A DNA stretch of 64,000 nt, from positions 62,001 to 126,000 of the forward strand of contig CAWFUH010000016.1 in assembly GCA_963818855.1 (NCBI GenBank), given 5' to 3'. The notes below the pieces were generated by a model that worked only from the letters and a program-made list of their open reading frames with translations, did no database searches and was not told the origin of the DNA. Both the position numbers and the translations under genes were made by a program. Source of the DNA: Bog-159 sp963818855 (GTDB lineage: Bacteria; Acidobacteriota; Terriglobia; Bryobacterales; Bryobacteraceae). Positions 1-7,451 of this stretch are shown one piece after another (the stretch's first letter is position 1; the number at the start of each line of letters is the position of its first letter).

Positions 1-705
1 CGCCAGCACCGCATGATCTTCGCTTTCTACCTGGGCGTCGGTCTGGCCTTCTCGCTGCTATTCCTAAATGCGCCCCTGGATTTCTCCGGCCCCGTCACTG
101 GCGATCAATGGCATCAGCCGTCCGTGCCGCTGCTGGCTTCCACCATCGTCCTGATGGCATTCTGGGTCGTAGGCGCCCGCGTGGTTTTCTCTCTGCCACT
201 CGACCTGCAGGCCAACTGGATCTTCCGCGTGATGCCTTTCTGTGCCGGACAGGCTTGCCTCCGCGCCCGCCGCCGCGCGCTTCTGGCACTATCCGTCGCG
301 CCGGTCTGGACGATTTCGGCTGCGGTGCTCCTTCCTCTCTGGCCGTGGCGCCCGGCCGCCGCCCACCTGGCCGTGCTAGCTTTCCTGGGAATCTTTCTGG
401 CCGAGTTCTCTATCGGTGGAGCGCAAAAGATCCCGTTCACTTGTTCCTATTTGCCCGGCAGGTCGCATATCAACGTTACTTTTCTGCTTTGGATTTACAT
501 GGTCTTCAGCGGGATCGTGTCGTGCGCTTTGGGCGAGCGCAATGCCCTCGCGAGTTCCGCGGCCACCGCCGCCGTCCTCGGGTGCCTGGGATTCGCGGCG
601 CTGTTCGCCATTCTCCGCAACAATTGGCTGGCCCGACCGAGCCAAGCCGAACTCCGCTATGAGGAGATACCGGCTGACCAGTTGCTCAGCCTGGAATTGT
701 CGTAA
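1..705 (+). CDS. Polytopic membrane protein, C-terminal part (5' end outside window)
   Basis: The frame is open to the window edge, so the first ATG at position 13 is probably internal and the gene begins upstream. What is visible is about 234 residues with six or seven hydrophobic segments, separated by an Arg-rich cytoplasmic-looking stretch (CLRARRRALL) and a loop with IPFTCSYLPG. I do not recognise a family with confidence; it could be the C-terminal half of a large permease-like protein. It converges on gyrB, with only 18 bp between the two stop codons. Function unknown. Confidence 0.6.
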   Translation, partial: RQHRMIFAFYLGVGLAFSLLFLNAPLDFSGPVTGDQWHQPSVPLLASTIVLMAFWVVGARVVFSLPLDLQANWIFRVMPFCAGQACLRARRRALLALSVAPVWTISAAVLLPLWPWRPAAAHLAVLAFLGIFLAEFSIGGAQKIPFTCSYLPGRSHINVTFLLWIYMVFSGIVSCALGERNALASSAATAAVLGCLGFAALFAILRNNWLARPSQAELRYEEIPADQLLSLELS

Positions 706-723
706 GACGCCGGGTGTGTCCCT

Positions 724-3399
724 CTACACATCCAGATTCTTCACATCCAGCGCGTTATCCTCGATAAACTTCCGCCGGCTCTCCACATCCTCGCCCATCA
801 GCGTGGAGAAAATCTCTTCGCTCTCCACCGCATCCTCCAGGCGGACCGCCAGTAGCGTGCGCTTCTCCGGATTCATAGTGGTTTCGGCGAGCTGCTCGGC
901 ATTCATTTCGCCCAGCCCCTTGTAACGCTGCACTGAGGCGTCCCGCTTGCCTTCGGCCTTCACGAACTCGAGTAGGATGTTCGCGTCGGCCTGCGAGTCG
1001 CGATGCTCGCCGCGCACTACCACGAACGGCGGATGGTTGTACTTGGCGATCTGCCGCGCCAACGAGCGGAATTTCTTGTACTCCGGCTGCGACGCCAGGT
1101 TCACACCGATGTGCCGCTCCGCCTTGGTGGAGTCGCGGAACATCACGGTCCAGGCCGAGTGCTCTTCGTCCGCCACCAGCTCCGCGGGCACCAGTGCGGC
1201 TTTCACCGCCGCTGCCAGGAGCTCCATGTTTTCTTTGTCCTGGAAATCCGCCTTGTGGTCGGCGCGCAACTCCGCATTGCCCAGCACCGCCACCACGCGC
1301 GCGTCCCGCAGCCGCCGTTCCACTTTCTGGAACATTTGCTCGTATTCATCCAGGCTCATGAGAAACGCGCGCAGCTCGCCGCCTTCGAGCGTGGAAGCGG
1401 CGCCGTTGCCGCTCGAGCCGATCTCCACGCTCAAGTTTTCCGTGGCGCGGCGCATGATCTCGCGCGTAAATTCCTTTTCATCCTTGATATACTTCTCGGC
1501 CTTGCCTTTCTTAATGCGGTAAAGCGGCGGCTGCGCGATGAAGATGCGGCCGCGATTGATCAGCTCATTCATGTGCCGGAAGAAAAACGTGAGCAGCAGC
1601 GTGCGGATGTGCGAGCCATCCACGTCGGCATCGGTCATGATGATGATCTTGCCGTAGCGGATCTTGGTGGCGTCGAAATCGTCTTTGCCGATGCCGGTGC
1701 CGAGCGCCGTAATCATGGCCCGGATTTCCTCGTGGCCCAGCATTTTGTCGTAGCGCGCCTTCTCGACGTTCAGGATCTTGCCCTTCAGCGGCAGGATAGC
1801 CTGGAAGCGCCGGTCGCGGCCCTGCTTGGCGGTGCCGCCGGCCGATTCGCCCTCCACCAGGAATAGCTCGCAGCGTTCCGGATCGCGCTCCTGGCAGTCC
1901 GCCAACTTGCCCGGCAAGCCGCCCGAATCGAGCGCCCCCTTGCGGCGGGTCAGGTCGCGGGCTTTGCGGGCGGCCTCGCGCGCGCGCGCCGCGTCGATGG
2001 CCTTGCCCACGATCTTGCGCATCACCGCGGGATTCTTATCGAAATACTCGCCCAGCTTGTCGTTCACAAACTGGGTCATGTAACCGGCGATATCGCTGTT
2101 CAGCTTGCCCTTGGTCTGCCCTTCAAACTGCGGCTGCGGGATCTTGACGCTCACTACGGCCGTCAACCCCTCGCGAACATCGTCGCCGCTCAGGTTCTCC
2201 TTCACGTCTTTGAACAACCCGGCTTGCTGCCCGGATGCGTTGATGGTGCGCGTGAGCGCGGTGCGAAAGCCGGTCAGATGCGTGCCGCCATCCACCGTGT
2301 TGATGTTGTTGGCGAAGCTGAAAAGGCTCTCGGAATAACCGTCGTTGTATTGCAGCGCGACTTCCATCGCCAGGGTACCCGCGTTATTCGGCAGCTCGCG
2401 GTCGGCCTCAAAGTGAATAGGCTTGTCGTGCAGTACAGACTTGCCCTTGTTCAAATGCCTGATGAATTCCGCGATGCCGCCGCTATACAGAAACTCGTGG
2501 CTCTTCACCGGATCCACGCGCTCATCGGTGAGGGTGATTTTAAGACCCTTATTCAGGAACGCCAGCTCGCGCAACCGCTGCGCCAGCGTGTCGTAATTGA
2601 ACGTGGTCTCGGTCATGATCGTCGAATCGGGCCGGAACGTCACACGCGTGCCGGTCTTCCGGCCGGCTTTACCCGTTTTCGCCAGCGGACTTTTCGGACG
2701 CCCAAAGGCGTACTCCTGTTGCCAGGTATGCCCTTCCCGCCAGATCTCCAACTCCAAGGCCTCCGACAGTGCATTCACGCAGCTCACGCCCACCCCGTGC
2801 AACCCGCCCGACACCTTGTAGCTCTTGGAATCGAACTTGCCGCCGGCGTGCAGCTTAGTCATCACCACCTCGGCCGCGGAGACACCCTCCTCATGCATAT
2901 CCACCGGAATACCACGGCCGTTGTCGACCACCGTAACCGAATTATCAACGTGTATCGTCACATCGACTTGGGTGCAATAGCCGGCCAACGCCTCGTCTAC
3001 GGAATTATCCACGACCTCGTAGACCAGGTGATGCAATCCCATCTCACCGGTCGAACCAATGTACATAGCCGGCCGGAGGCGTACCGCCTCGAGGCCTTCC
3101 AAAACCTTGATACTGGAGGAATCGTAAATTTCCGCGTTGCTGCTATCGTTAAAAGTCGTCGCCATTGGATTTAATTCATACTCCACGCGCTCAATCGCCA
3201 GGTCCACCTGCTTCGCGATCGCCAGTATGCTTAGCGCGCATTCAGTCTCGATCCACTTTCTGGCCGCCTCATCCGCAACATGGACAAAAAGTGTGCCGTT
3301 TGCCAGGCGCGCAAAGCTCGTGCGGCCAATCCACTTCTGGTAATCCGCGGGATCGAGTCTGGCCTTCAGTTCCTGCTTAATTCGATCCCAAAGGTTCAT
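724..3399 (-). CDS. gyrB: DNA gyrase subunit B with N-terminal DnaA domain I-like extension
   Basis: ATPase subunit of DNA gyrase, which introduces negative supercoils with GyrA. The 891-residue frame has two parts. Residues 1-75 start MNLWDRIKQELKARL and closely match residues 1-75 of the DnaA encoded upstream (about half identical by eye). From Met79 a complete GyrB follows: GHKL ATPase (EVVDNSVDEA near 128, VDNGRGIP, GLHGVGVSCVNALS), transducer (QTKGKLN), TOPRIM (EGESAGG near 515, DADVDGSH near 590), an insertion of the kind seen in proteobacterial GyrB, and the conserved tail QRYKGLGEMNAEQL. Residues 79-94 look like an ordinary GyrB N-terminus. No stop or frameshift separates the parts. 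The gene lies 19 bp after dnaN in a dnaA-dnaN-gyrB run. There is no strong Shine-Dalgarno before residue 1; GGAG lies 15 nt before Met79, so a shorter product cannot be excluded. Confidence 0.95.
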   Translation of the reverse strand: MNLWDRIKQELKARLDPADYQKWIGRTSFARLANGTLFVHVADEAARKWIETECALSILAIAKQVDLAIERVEYELNPMATTFNDSSNAEIYDSSSIKVLEGLEAVRLRPAMYIGSTGEMGLHHLVYEVVDNSVDEALAGYCTQVDVTIHVDNSVTVVDNGRGIPVDMHEEGVSAAEVVMTKLHAGGKFDSKSYKVSGGLHGVGVSCVNALSEALELEIWREGHTWQQEYAFGRPKSPLAKTGKAGRKTGTRVTFRPDSTIMTETTFNYDTLAQRLRELAFLNKGLKITLTDERVDPVKSHEFLYSGGIAEFIRHLNKGKSVLHDKPIHFEADRELPNNAGTLAMEVALQYNDGYSESLFSFANNINTVDGGTHLTGFRTALTRTINASGQQAGLFKDVKENLSGDDVREGLTAVVSVKIPQPQFEGQTKGKLNSDIAGYMTQFVNDKLGEYFDKNPAVMRKIVGKAIDAARAREAARKARDLTRRKGALDSGGLPGKLADCQERDPERCELFLVEGESAGGTAKQGRDRRFQAILPLKGKILNVEKARYDKMLGHEEIRAMITALGTGIGKDDFDATKIRYGKIIIMTDADVDGSHIRTLLLTFFFRHMNELINRGRIFIAQPPLYRIKKGKAEKYIKDEKEFTREIMRRATENLSVEIGSSGNGAASTLEGGELRAFLMSLDEYEQMFQKVERRLRDARVVAVLGNAELRADHKADFQDKENMELLAAAVKAALVPAELVADEEHSAWTVMFRDSTKAERHIGVNLASQPEYKKFRSLARQIAKYNHPPFVVVRGEHRDSQADANILLEFVKAEGKRDASVQRYKGLGEMNAEQLAETTMNPEKRTLLAVRLEDAVESEEIFSTLMGEDVESRRKFIEDNALDVKNLDV

Positions 3400-3418
3400 A
3401 CTTTTCAGACCCGCGCGT

Positions 3419-4534
3419 TCAAATTCGCATGGGCATTACCACGTAGCGGTAATGATCCTGAGTCCCATCGCTGACCGGCCGTAATTCGCCCGCGCTCTTC
3501 TGGTCCTTCAACTCGAATGCCACCGACTCCTGATTTGTGGCACGCAAGAAATCGAGGAGATACTGTGCGTTAAACCCGATCTCCATATCGGGACCGGCGT
3601 ACTCACTGGGTACGCTCTCTTCGCTTTCTCCGGTCTCCACGGACGACGAAAAGATTTTGACCTCGCCAGCCGTGAACTGTACGCGAATGGCGCGGGACCG
3701 TTCATCGGCAAACTGCGAAACGCGCTCGATGGCGGAACGGATCTCGTCGCGGTTTAACTTGGCCAGATGCAGATTCTCTTTCGGCAAAACCTTGTCGTAA
3801 TCCGGGAAATTGCCGGTCAGTTTGCGTGTGATCAGAAGCCGTTCGCCAAACTGGAAGAACAGGTGGTTCTCATCGCCCGCAAACAGCAGTTTGCTGTCGG
3901 CCCCGCTTTCGTCAGCCAGTTTCACGATTTCGGCCATGGCCTTCTTGGGCACCAGGGCACGAAAATTCTTACCCGTGCCGGCCGCGGGAGATTCGATCTC
4001 GACGTAAGCCAGACGATGGCCATCTGTTGCCACCATGGTCGTCGAATCCGTTTTCAACAGCATTAACGCGCCGTTCAGCGTGAAGCGCGACTCCTCGAGC
4101 GAGATGGCGAACGCCGTGCGCGAAATCATGGAAGCCAGCATCTTCACTGGAATCTCTGCAATCGTTTCCGGCATTTGGGGCAGTTCCGGAAAGCTTTCGC
4201 GCGACATGCCGGCAATCCGCGTACGCGACCGACCGCACGTCAGGCTGGCCCAATGATTCTCCAAGAACTTAACGTTCAAATCCGCTTCCGGCAACAGCCG
4301 TACGTAATCCAACAATTTGCGCGCCGGGATAGTACCCGATCCCTCTTTCTTCACCCTAGCCGGACAAGAACAACGGATACCTAACTCCAGATCGGTTGCG
4401 GTGAGCACAATCCGCTCGCCCTTAGCCTCCAACAGGACATTGGAAAGGATCGGAATCGTGGTCTTCTTTTCGACCACACCCTGAGAGAGGCTCAATTCGC
4501 GAACGAGGTCTGCTTTGCTGACAGTGAACTCCAT
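3419..4534 (-). CDS. dnaN: DNA polymerase III beta sliding clamp
   Basis: Processivity clamp that encircles DNA and tethers replicative and repair polymerases. At 371 residues it has the usual length and three-domain organisation: N-terminal MEFTVSKADLVRELSLSQGVVEKKTTIPILSNVLLEA pattern (given here only as the start of the family signature), central domain with the typical FTLNGALML strand, and the expected C-terminal ending YVVMPMRI. It sits between the putative oriC and gyrB, the classical dnaA-dnaN order. A GGAG lies about 12 nt before the ATG. Start choice is well supported because the conserved N-terminal strand begins at residue 1. Confidence 0.97.
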   Translation of the reverse strand: MEFTVSKADLVRELSLSQGVVEKKTTIPILSNVLLEAKGERIVLTATDLELGIRCSCPARVKKEGSGTIPARKLLDYVRLLPEADLNVKFLENHWASLTCGRSRTRIAGMSRESFPELPQMPETIAEIPVKMLASMISRTAFAISLEESRFTLNGALMLLKTDSTTMVATDGHRLAYVEIESPAAGTGKNFRALVPKKAMAEIVKLADESGADSKLLFAGDENHLFFQFGERLLITRKLTGNFPDYDKVLPKENLHLAKLNRDEIRSAIERVSQFADERSRAIRVQFTAGEVKIFSSSVETGESEESVPSEYAGPDMEIGFNAQYLLDFLRATNQESVAFELKDQKSAGELRPVSDGTQDHYRYVVMPMRI

Positions 4535-4712
4535 GTGGTCTTTTAGCTCCTATTCTCCTGGTCTATTTAGATCTACTTATAAGAGCAGAATTCATAGGCC
4601 CTGTGAAAATTGTGGAAGGCTTCCTAAATTATACTAAATTATAGTGGTTTTGGCCAATGTCACCCTGCGGATTTCGCGCGCGAAAAGGTGCAGAACCCGG
4701 GATCCGCGGCGC

Positions 4713-4721
4713 TTTTGCACA
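4713..4721 (+). promoter_or_regulatory. DnaA box
   Basis: TTTTGCACA matches TTWTNCACA exactly. It is followed by a weaker GGTTGCACA at 4722-4730. Confidence 0.65.
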
Positions 4722-4750
4722 GGTTGCACACGTCGATCCTCACACCCCGT

Positions 4751-4759
4751 TGTGCAAAA
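4751..4759 (-). promoter_or_regulatory. DnaA box (inverted)
   Basis: TGTGCAAAA on the plus strand is the exact reverse complement of the box at 4713-4721. It lies just downstream of the dnaA stop codon. Confidence 0.65.
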
Positions 4760-4770
4760 GATAGGTAAAC

Positions 4771-6054
4771 TCATTGTAGTGAATCGATTAGAGCGTGGAT
4801 GATTCTGTTCAATTCCGGATCTGTATGGCGCTGCTTGTCGATTTTCTTAACCGAGTGCAGTACGGTGGTGTGATGCTTGCCCCCAAAGGCCCGCCCGATC
4901 TCGGGTAGAGAGGCCGACGTCAGCTCTTTCACCAGGTACATGGCCACCTGCCGCGGCACCACGATTTTCTTCGTGTTGCTCTTTTCCTTGAGCTGGCTTT
5001 GGCGGATGCCGTAGCGGTCTGCGACTCCTTTTTGGATGGAGTCGATGGTGATTTTCCGGTCCTGTGTGTAGATCAGGTGACGCAACACCTGCTGCGCCAT
5101 CGCCAGGTTGATAGCTGAGCCCGTGAGCGAAGAATACGCAATCAGCTTAACCAGCGCGCCTTCCAACTCACGCACGTTGGACTTCGTCTTGGTGGCCATG
5201 AAGGTACGGACGTCTTCCGGCAGCGCCACCCCTTCCACTTCGGCTTTCTTATCCAGGATCGCCATTTTTGTTTCCAGATCTGGCGGCTGGATATCGGCCA
5301 TCAAACCCCATTCGAAGCGCGACCGAAGCCGGTCTATCAAACCCGGGATTTCTTTGGGCGGCGAGTCGCTCGAGATCACGATCTGCTTCTGATGGTCGTG
5401 CAATTCATTGAACGTGTGAAAGAATTCCTCCTGCGTGCGATCCTTGTTTCCGATCAACTGAATATCGTCCACCAGGAGCACGTCGGCTGACCGGTAGCGA
5501 TCGTGGAACTGGGGCATGCGGTCCAGCCGGATGCAGGTAATCATGTCGTTCATGAAGCGCTCGCTCGAGGTGTAGATGATGCGCATCGATGTGTGATTGT
5601 TCATCAGGGCGCGGCCGATGGCGTGCATAAGGTGCGTTTTGCCCATCCCCACGCCGCCGTAAATGAATAATGGATTGTAGCTGCGAGATGGATTGGTGGC
5701 CACCGAACGTGCCGCGGCATGCGCAAACTGATTGCAGGCTCCCACCACGAAGCTGTCGAACGTGAATTTGGGGTTCAACGAACTCGCCGGCGGTGTCTCG
5801 TAATCACCCGCTTCCCGTGACGGCGGCTGCAGATAGTCTACACGCGCGATCGGCAACCGGAGTTGCAGGGCCACGGCGAGTACTTCGGAAGCGTACTCAG
5901 TTTCCATCCATTTCCTGGTGCTCTCATCAGGTACGCCAAGGACCAGCGTGGCACCGTCTATCCCCATGTAGTCGATCCGGCTGATCCAATTCTGATAGCT
6001 CTCGGGGCTCAGTCTGGCTTCTAATTCTTTCTTAATGCGATCCCACGGATTCAT
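4771..6054 (-). CDS. dnaA: Chromosomal replication initiator DnaA
   Basis: AAA+ ATPase that binds DnaA boxes, melts oriC and loads the DnaB helicase. Of 427 residues, domain I (1-75, MNPWDRIKKELEARL) handles self-assembly and partner contacts. Domain II is only about 20 residues, which makes the protein slightly short. The AAA+ core (about 95-310) has Walker A GGVGMGKTH near 133 and Walker B LLVDDIQ near 192. The DNA-binding domain IV carries AFGGKHHTTVLHSV near 388. It heads the dnaA-oriC-dnaN-gyrB run. Domain I has a near paralogue fused to GyrB in this same cluster. Confidence 0.98.
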   Translation of the reverse strand: MNPWDRIKKELEARLSPESYQNWISRIDYMGIDGATLVLGVPDESTRKWMETEYASEVLAVALQLRLPIARVDYLQPPSREAGDYETPPASSLNPKFTFDSFVVGACNQFAHAAARSVATNPSRSYNPLFIYGGVGMGKTHLMHAIGRALMNNHTSMRIIYTSSERFMNDMITCIRLDRMPQFHDRYRSADVLLVDDIQLIGNKDRTQEEFFHTFNELHDHQKQIVISSDSPPKEIPGLIDRLRSRFEWGLMADIQPPDLETKMAILDKKAEVEGVALPEDVRTFMATKTKSNVRELEGALVKLIAYSSLTGSAINLAMAQQVLRHLIYTQDRKITIDSIQKGVADRYGIRQSQLKEKSNTKKIVVPRQVAMYLVKELTSASLPEIGRAFGGKHHTTVLHSVKKIDKQRHTDPELNRIIHALIDSLQ

Positions 6055-6178
6055 AAGACGCGCTTGCCTTTGAGGGAGTGCCGATAGGGTGGGCCACCGA
6101 CCGAACCTGAGTCTAGCATACCGGCTGCGTGTTCGACCAAGAAAATAGCGCCTTCGTTTCGTTATGGTTACAGATCGT

Positions 6179-6208
6179 TTGACAGGAGCGCCAGCAGTTC
6201 ACGATAAT
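6179..6208 (+). promoter_or_regulatory. Sigma-70-type promoter for tRNA-Gly
   Basis: A perfect -35 TTGACA (6179-6184), an 18-bp spacer and a -10 GATAAT (6203-6208) place a start near 6215, about 9 nt before the mature tRNA 5' end. It may also drive the following secreted-protein gene. Confidence 0.7.
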
Positions 6209-6223
6209 GGTACTTCCTCTCGG

Positions 6224-6299
6224 GCGGGAGTAACTCAGTTGGTAGAGTGCGACCTTGCCAAGGTCGATGTCGCCGGTTCGAATCCGGTCTCCCGCTCCA
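6224..6299 (+). tRNA. tRNA-Gly (anticodon GCC)
   Basis: A 76-nt cloverleaf with encoded CCA. The acceptor stem GCGGGAG/CTCCCGC pairs fully, the D loop contains AGTTGGTAGA, and the anticodon stem CGACC/GGTCG encloses TTGCCAA with GCC at 6257-6259. The T arm is CCGGTTCGAATCCGG. The discriminator T is at 6296 and CCA at 6297-6299. A protein gene begins only 12 nt after the CCA. Confidence 0.97.
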
Positions 6300-6311
6300 T
6301 TCCTTTGCCAT

Positions 6312-6935
6312 ATGAAGAAACTCCTTTTGCTGATGGCTTTCGCAGCCTCCGCGGCCCTGGCGCAGTACACGATGGCACCTGGCGGCCCTCCTCCGGCTGA
6401 TCTTGCGCCGGCATTTGCCGCAGCCGTCCAGCAGCAAGGCGTCAAGATCCTGGGCACTGGCGGTGCAGTCTACTGTGAGGTCTGGCTCAGTACAAAAGTA
6501 CCGATCGGATCCAAATCGACCGACGACGCCATCACGCTATCCATTCCCCAAGGTACGCTGCTGGGCGTAATCCGCTTTCCTGGGCCGGCGCAGGATCGGC
6601 GTGGGCAATCGCTGAAGGCCGGAACGTACACGATGCGCTATAGCCAGTATCCGGTGAATGGCGATCATCAGGGCGTCGCGCCGCAGCGGGATTTCGCGCT
6701 GTTGGTGCGACCGAGCGACGACGCCGATCCCGGCGCAAAGCCCGGATTTGATGCGCTGGTGGGGTTAAGCACGAAAGTGTCCGGCACACCGCATCCGGCG
6801 GTACTGAGTATCTGGAGTTCAGCCAGCGACAAGTTCCCCAATTTCGGGAAGCAGAACGACCATGATTGGGTGCTCGACGAGAAGGTGGACGGTCTGGCGA
6901 TTTCCATCATCGTGGCGGGCAAGGTTGAGGGCTAG
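6312..6935 (+). CDS. Secreted protein of unknown function
   Basis: 207 residues beginning MKKLLLLMAFAASAALAQ, a clear signal peptide with probable cleavage after ALA. The in-frame upstream extension would run through the tRNA, so this ATG is preferred. The mature part has short beta-strand-like segments and no cysteine cluster or membrane helix beyond the signal. I do not recognise the family. There is no Shine-Dalgarno: the start lies 12 nt after the tRNA CCA, suggesting co-transcription with tRNA-Gly and a very short leader after tRNA processing. Confidence 0.75.
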   Translation: MKKLLLLMAFAASAALAQYTMAPGGPPPADLAPAFAAAVQQQGVKILGTGGAVYCEVWLSTKVPIGSKSTDDAITLSIPQGTLLGVIRFPGPAQDRRGQSLKAGTYTMRYSQYPVNGDHQGVAPQRDFALLVRPSDDADPGAKPGFDALVGLSTKVSGTPHPAVLSIWSSASDKFPNFGKQNDHDWVLDEKVDGLAISIIVAGKVEG

Positions 6936-6995
6936 TCCATATTTTTTGGACCCGAGGACTATTGGCGCTGGGCGGTTTTTGCGATATGCTGGAAA

Positions 6996-7022
6996 CCGGG
7001 GCCAGTGGCGAGCTGACCCCGG
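6996..7022. terminator. Strong hairpin between convergent genes, possible terminator
   Basis: CCGGGG/CCCCGG encloses CAG/CTG around a 7-nt loop, about 60 nt after the stop of the secreted-protein gene. A T5 run follows only 12 nt later (7035-7039), so it is not a canonical intrinsic terminator. Confidence 0.35.
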
Positions 7023-7030
7023 GCTTCGCG

Positions 7031-7117
7031 CTAGTTTTTCCGGCGTTTTAGCCAGATCACCAGCGTCCTGAACCGGCCCAGTAACGGCAGCCGGACGTCA
7101 AGCAGCAGAAGGAACAT
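7031..7117 (-). CDS. Candidate 28-residue small protein or leader peptide
   Basis: On the minus strand, ATG at 7117 opens a 28-codon frame encoding MFLLLLDVRLPLLG then RFRTLVIWLKRRKN, ending in TAG at 7031. It is preceded at ideal distance by AGAAAGGAGGAAC, one of the best Shine-Dalgarno sequences in the window. The product is hydrophobic at the front and strongly basic at the end, as in small membrane-associated peptides or type I toxins. Upstream, GCCGGG/CCCGGC forms a hairpin and CCTCC can pair with the GGAGG of the Shine-Dalgarno, while an overlapping CTCC/GGAG hairpin would free it. The next minus-strand region is antisense to the secreted-protein gene, so it is not leading a known gene. 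Family unknown. The rest of the 6936-7451 gap holds only the hairpin at 6996 and the promoter before cysH. Confidence 0.45.
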   Translation of the reverse strand: MFLLLLDVRLPLLGRFRTLVIWLKRRKN

Positions 7118-7413
7118 AAAGCAGTTCCTCCTTTCTAGCTCCGAAGTGGAGGGCCGGGCCGCTAACCCGGCTCTCCCGATTGAAGCTCCGGAAGTTTCAA
7201 CCCGAAAGCCCGCTCACCCCACTCTTCGCCAGAAACCCGAAAGCAAACTTTGACAGGCAGATTCGTCCAGCGATATTCCCCGTTGTTCTACGGCGGGATA
7301 TTCCAAGCGTTGAGCTGATCGCCGGAAAAATTACAAACAAACTCTATCTGGTAGATTTGTCTAGCGATATGTCCGTTCCTTAATTCCGGCATAGCCAAAT
7401 CCTGGAGCCCCGC

Positions 7414-7443
7414 TTGACTTCTTGGGGCAATCTGATATATCTT
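7414..7443 (+). promoter_or_regulatory. Promoter of the CysH-type reductase gene
   Basis: TTGACT (7414-7419) is followed by overlapping -10 candidates TATATC (16-bp spacer) or TATCTT (18-bp spacer). The predicted transcription start falls within a few nt of the TTG start at 7452, so the mRNA is probably leaderless. Confidence 0.5.
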
Positions 7444-7451
7444 GATAGAGA

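Larger units (their letters stand above)
4535..4770. other. oriC: Putative chromosomal replication origin (oriC), dnaA-dnaN intergenic region
   Basis: A 236-bp non-coding gap between dnaA and dnaN, the commonest oriC location in bacteria. It has two exact matches to the DnaA-box consensus TTWTNCACA in opposite orientation (4713-4721 and 4751-4759), a one-mismatch copy (TGTGAAAAT, 4602-4610) and a degenerate neighbour (TGTGGAAGG, 4611-4619). Between the clusters lies the most AT-rich stretch of the region, about 4621-4650, a plausible unwinding element. Location and boxes are seen; origin activity is inferred. A cumulative GC-skew plot of the whole chromosome would decide. Confidence 0.7.

Noticed and set aside
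2224..3174. A 316-codon plus-strand open frame antisense to gyrB.
   Set aside because: The minus strand encodes an unmistakable GyrB here; the antisense frame is a by-product of GC-rich codon use and has no motif.
3163..3399. A separate small DnaA-like gene upstream of gyrB.
   Set aside because: There is no stop codon between the domain and GyrB; the frame is continuous, so at least part of translation must yield the fusion.
6255..6311. An upstream start for the secreted protein inside the tRNA.
   Set aside because: It would code through the tRNA sequence and bury a clean signal peptide that begins at 6312.
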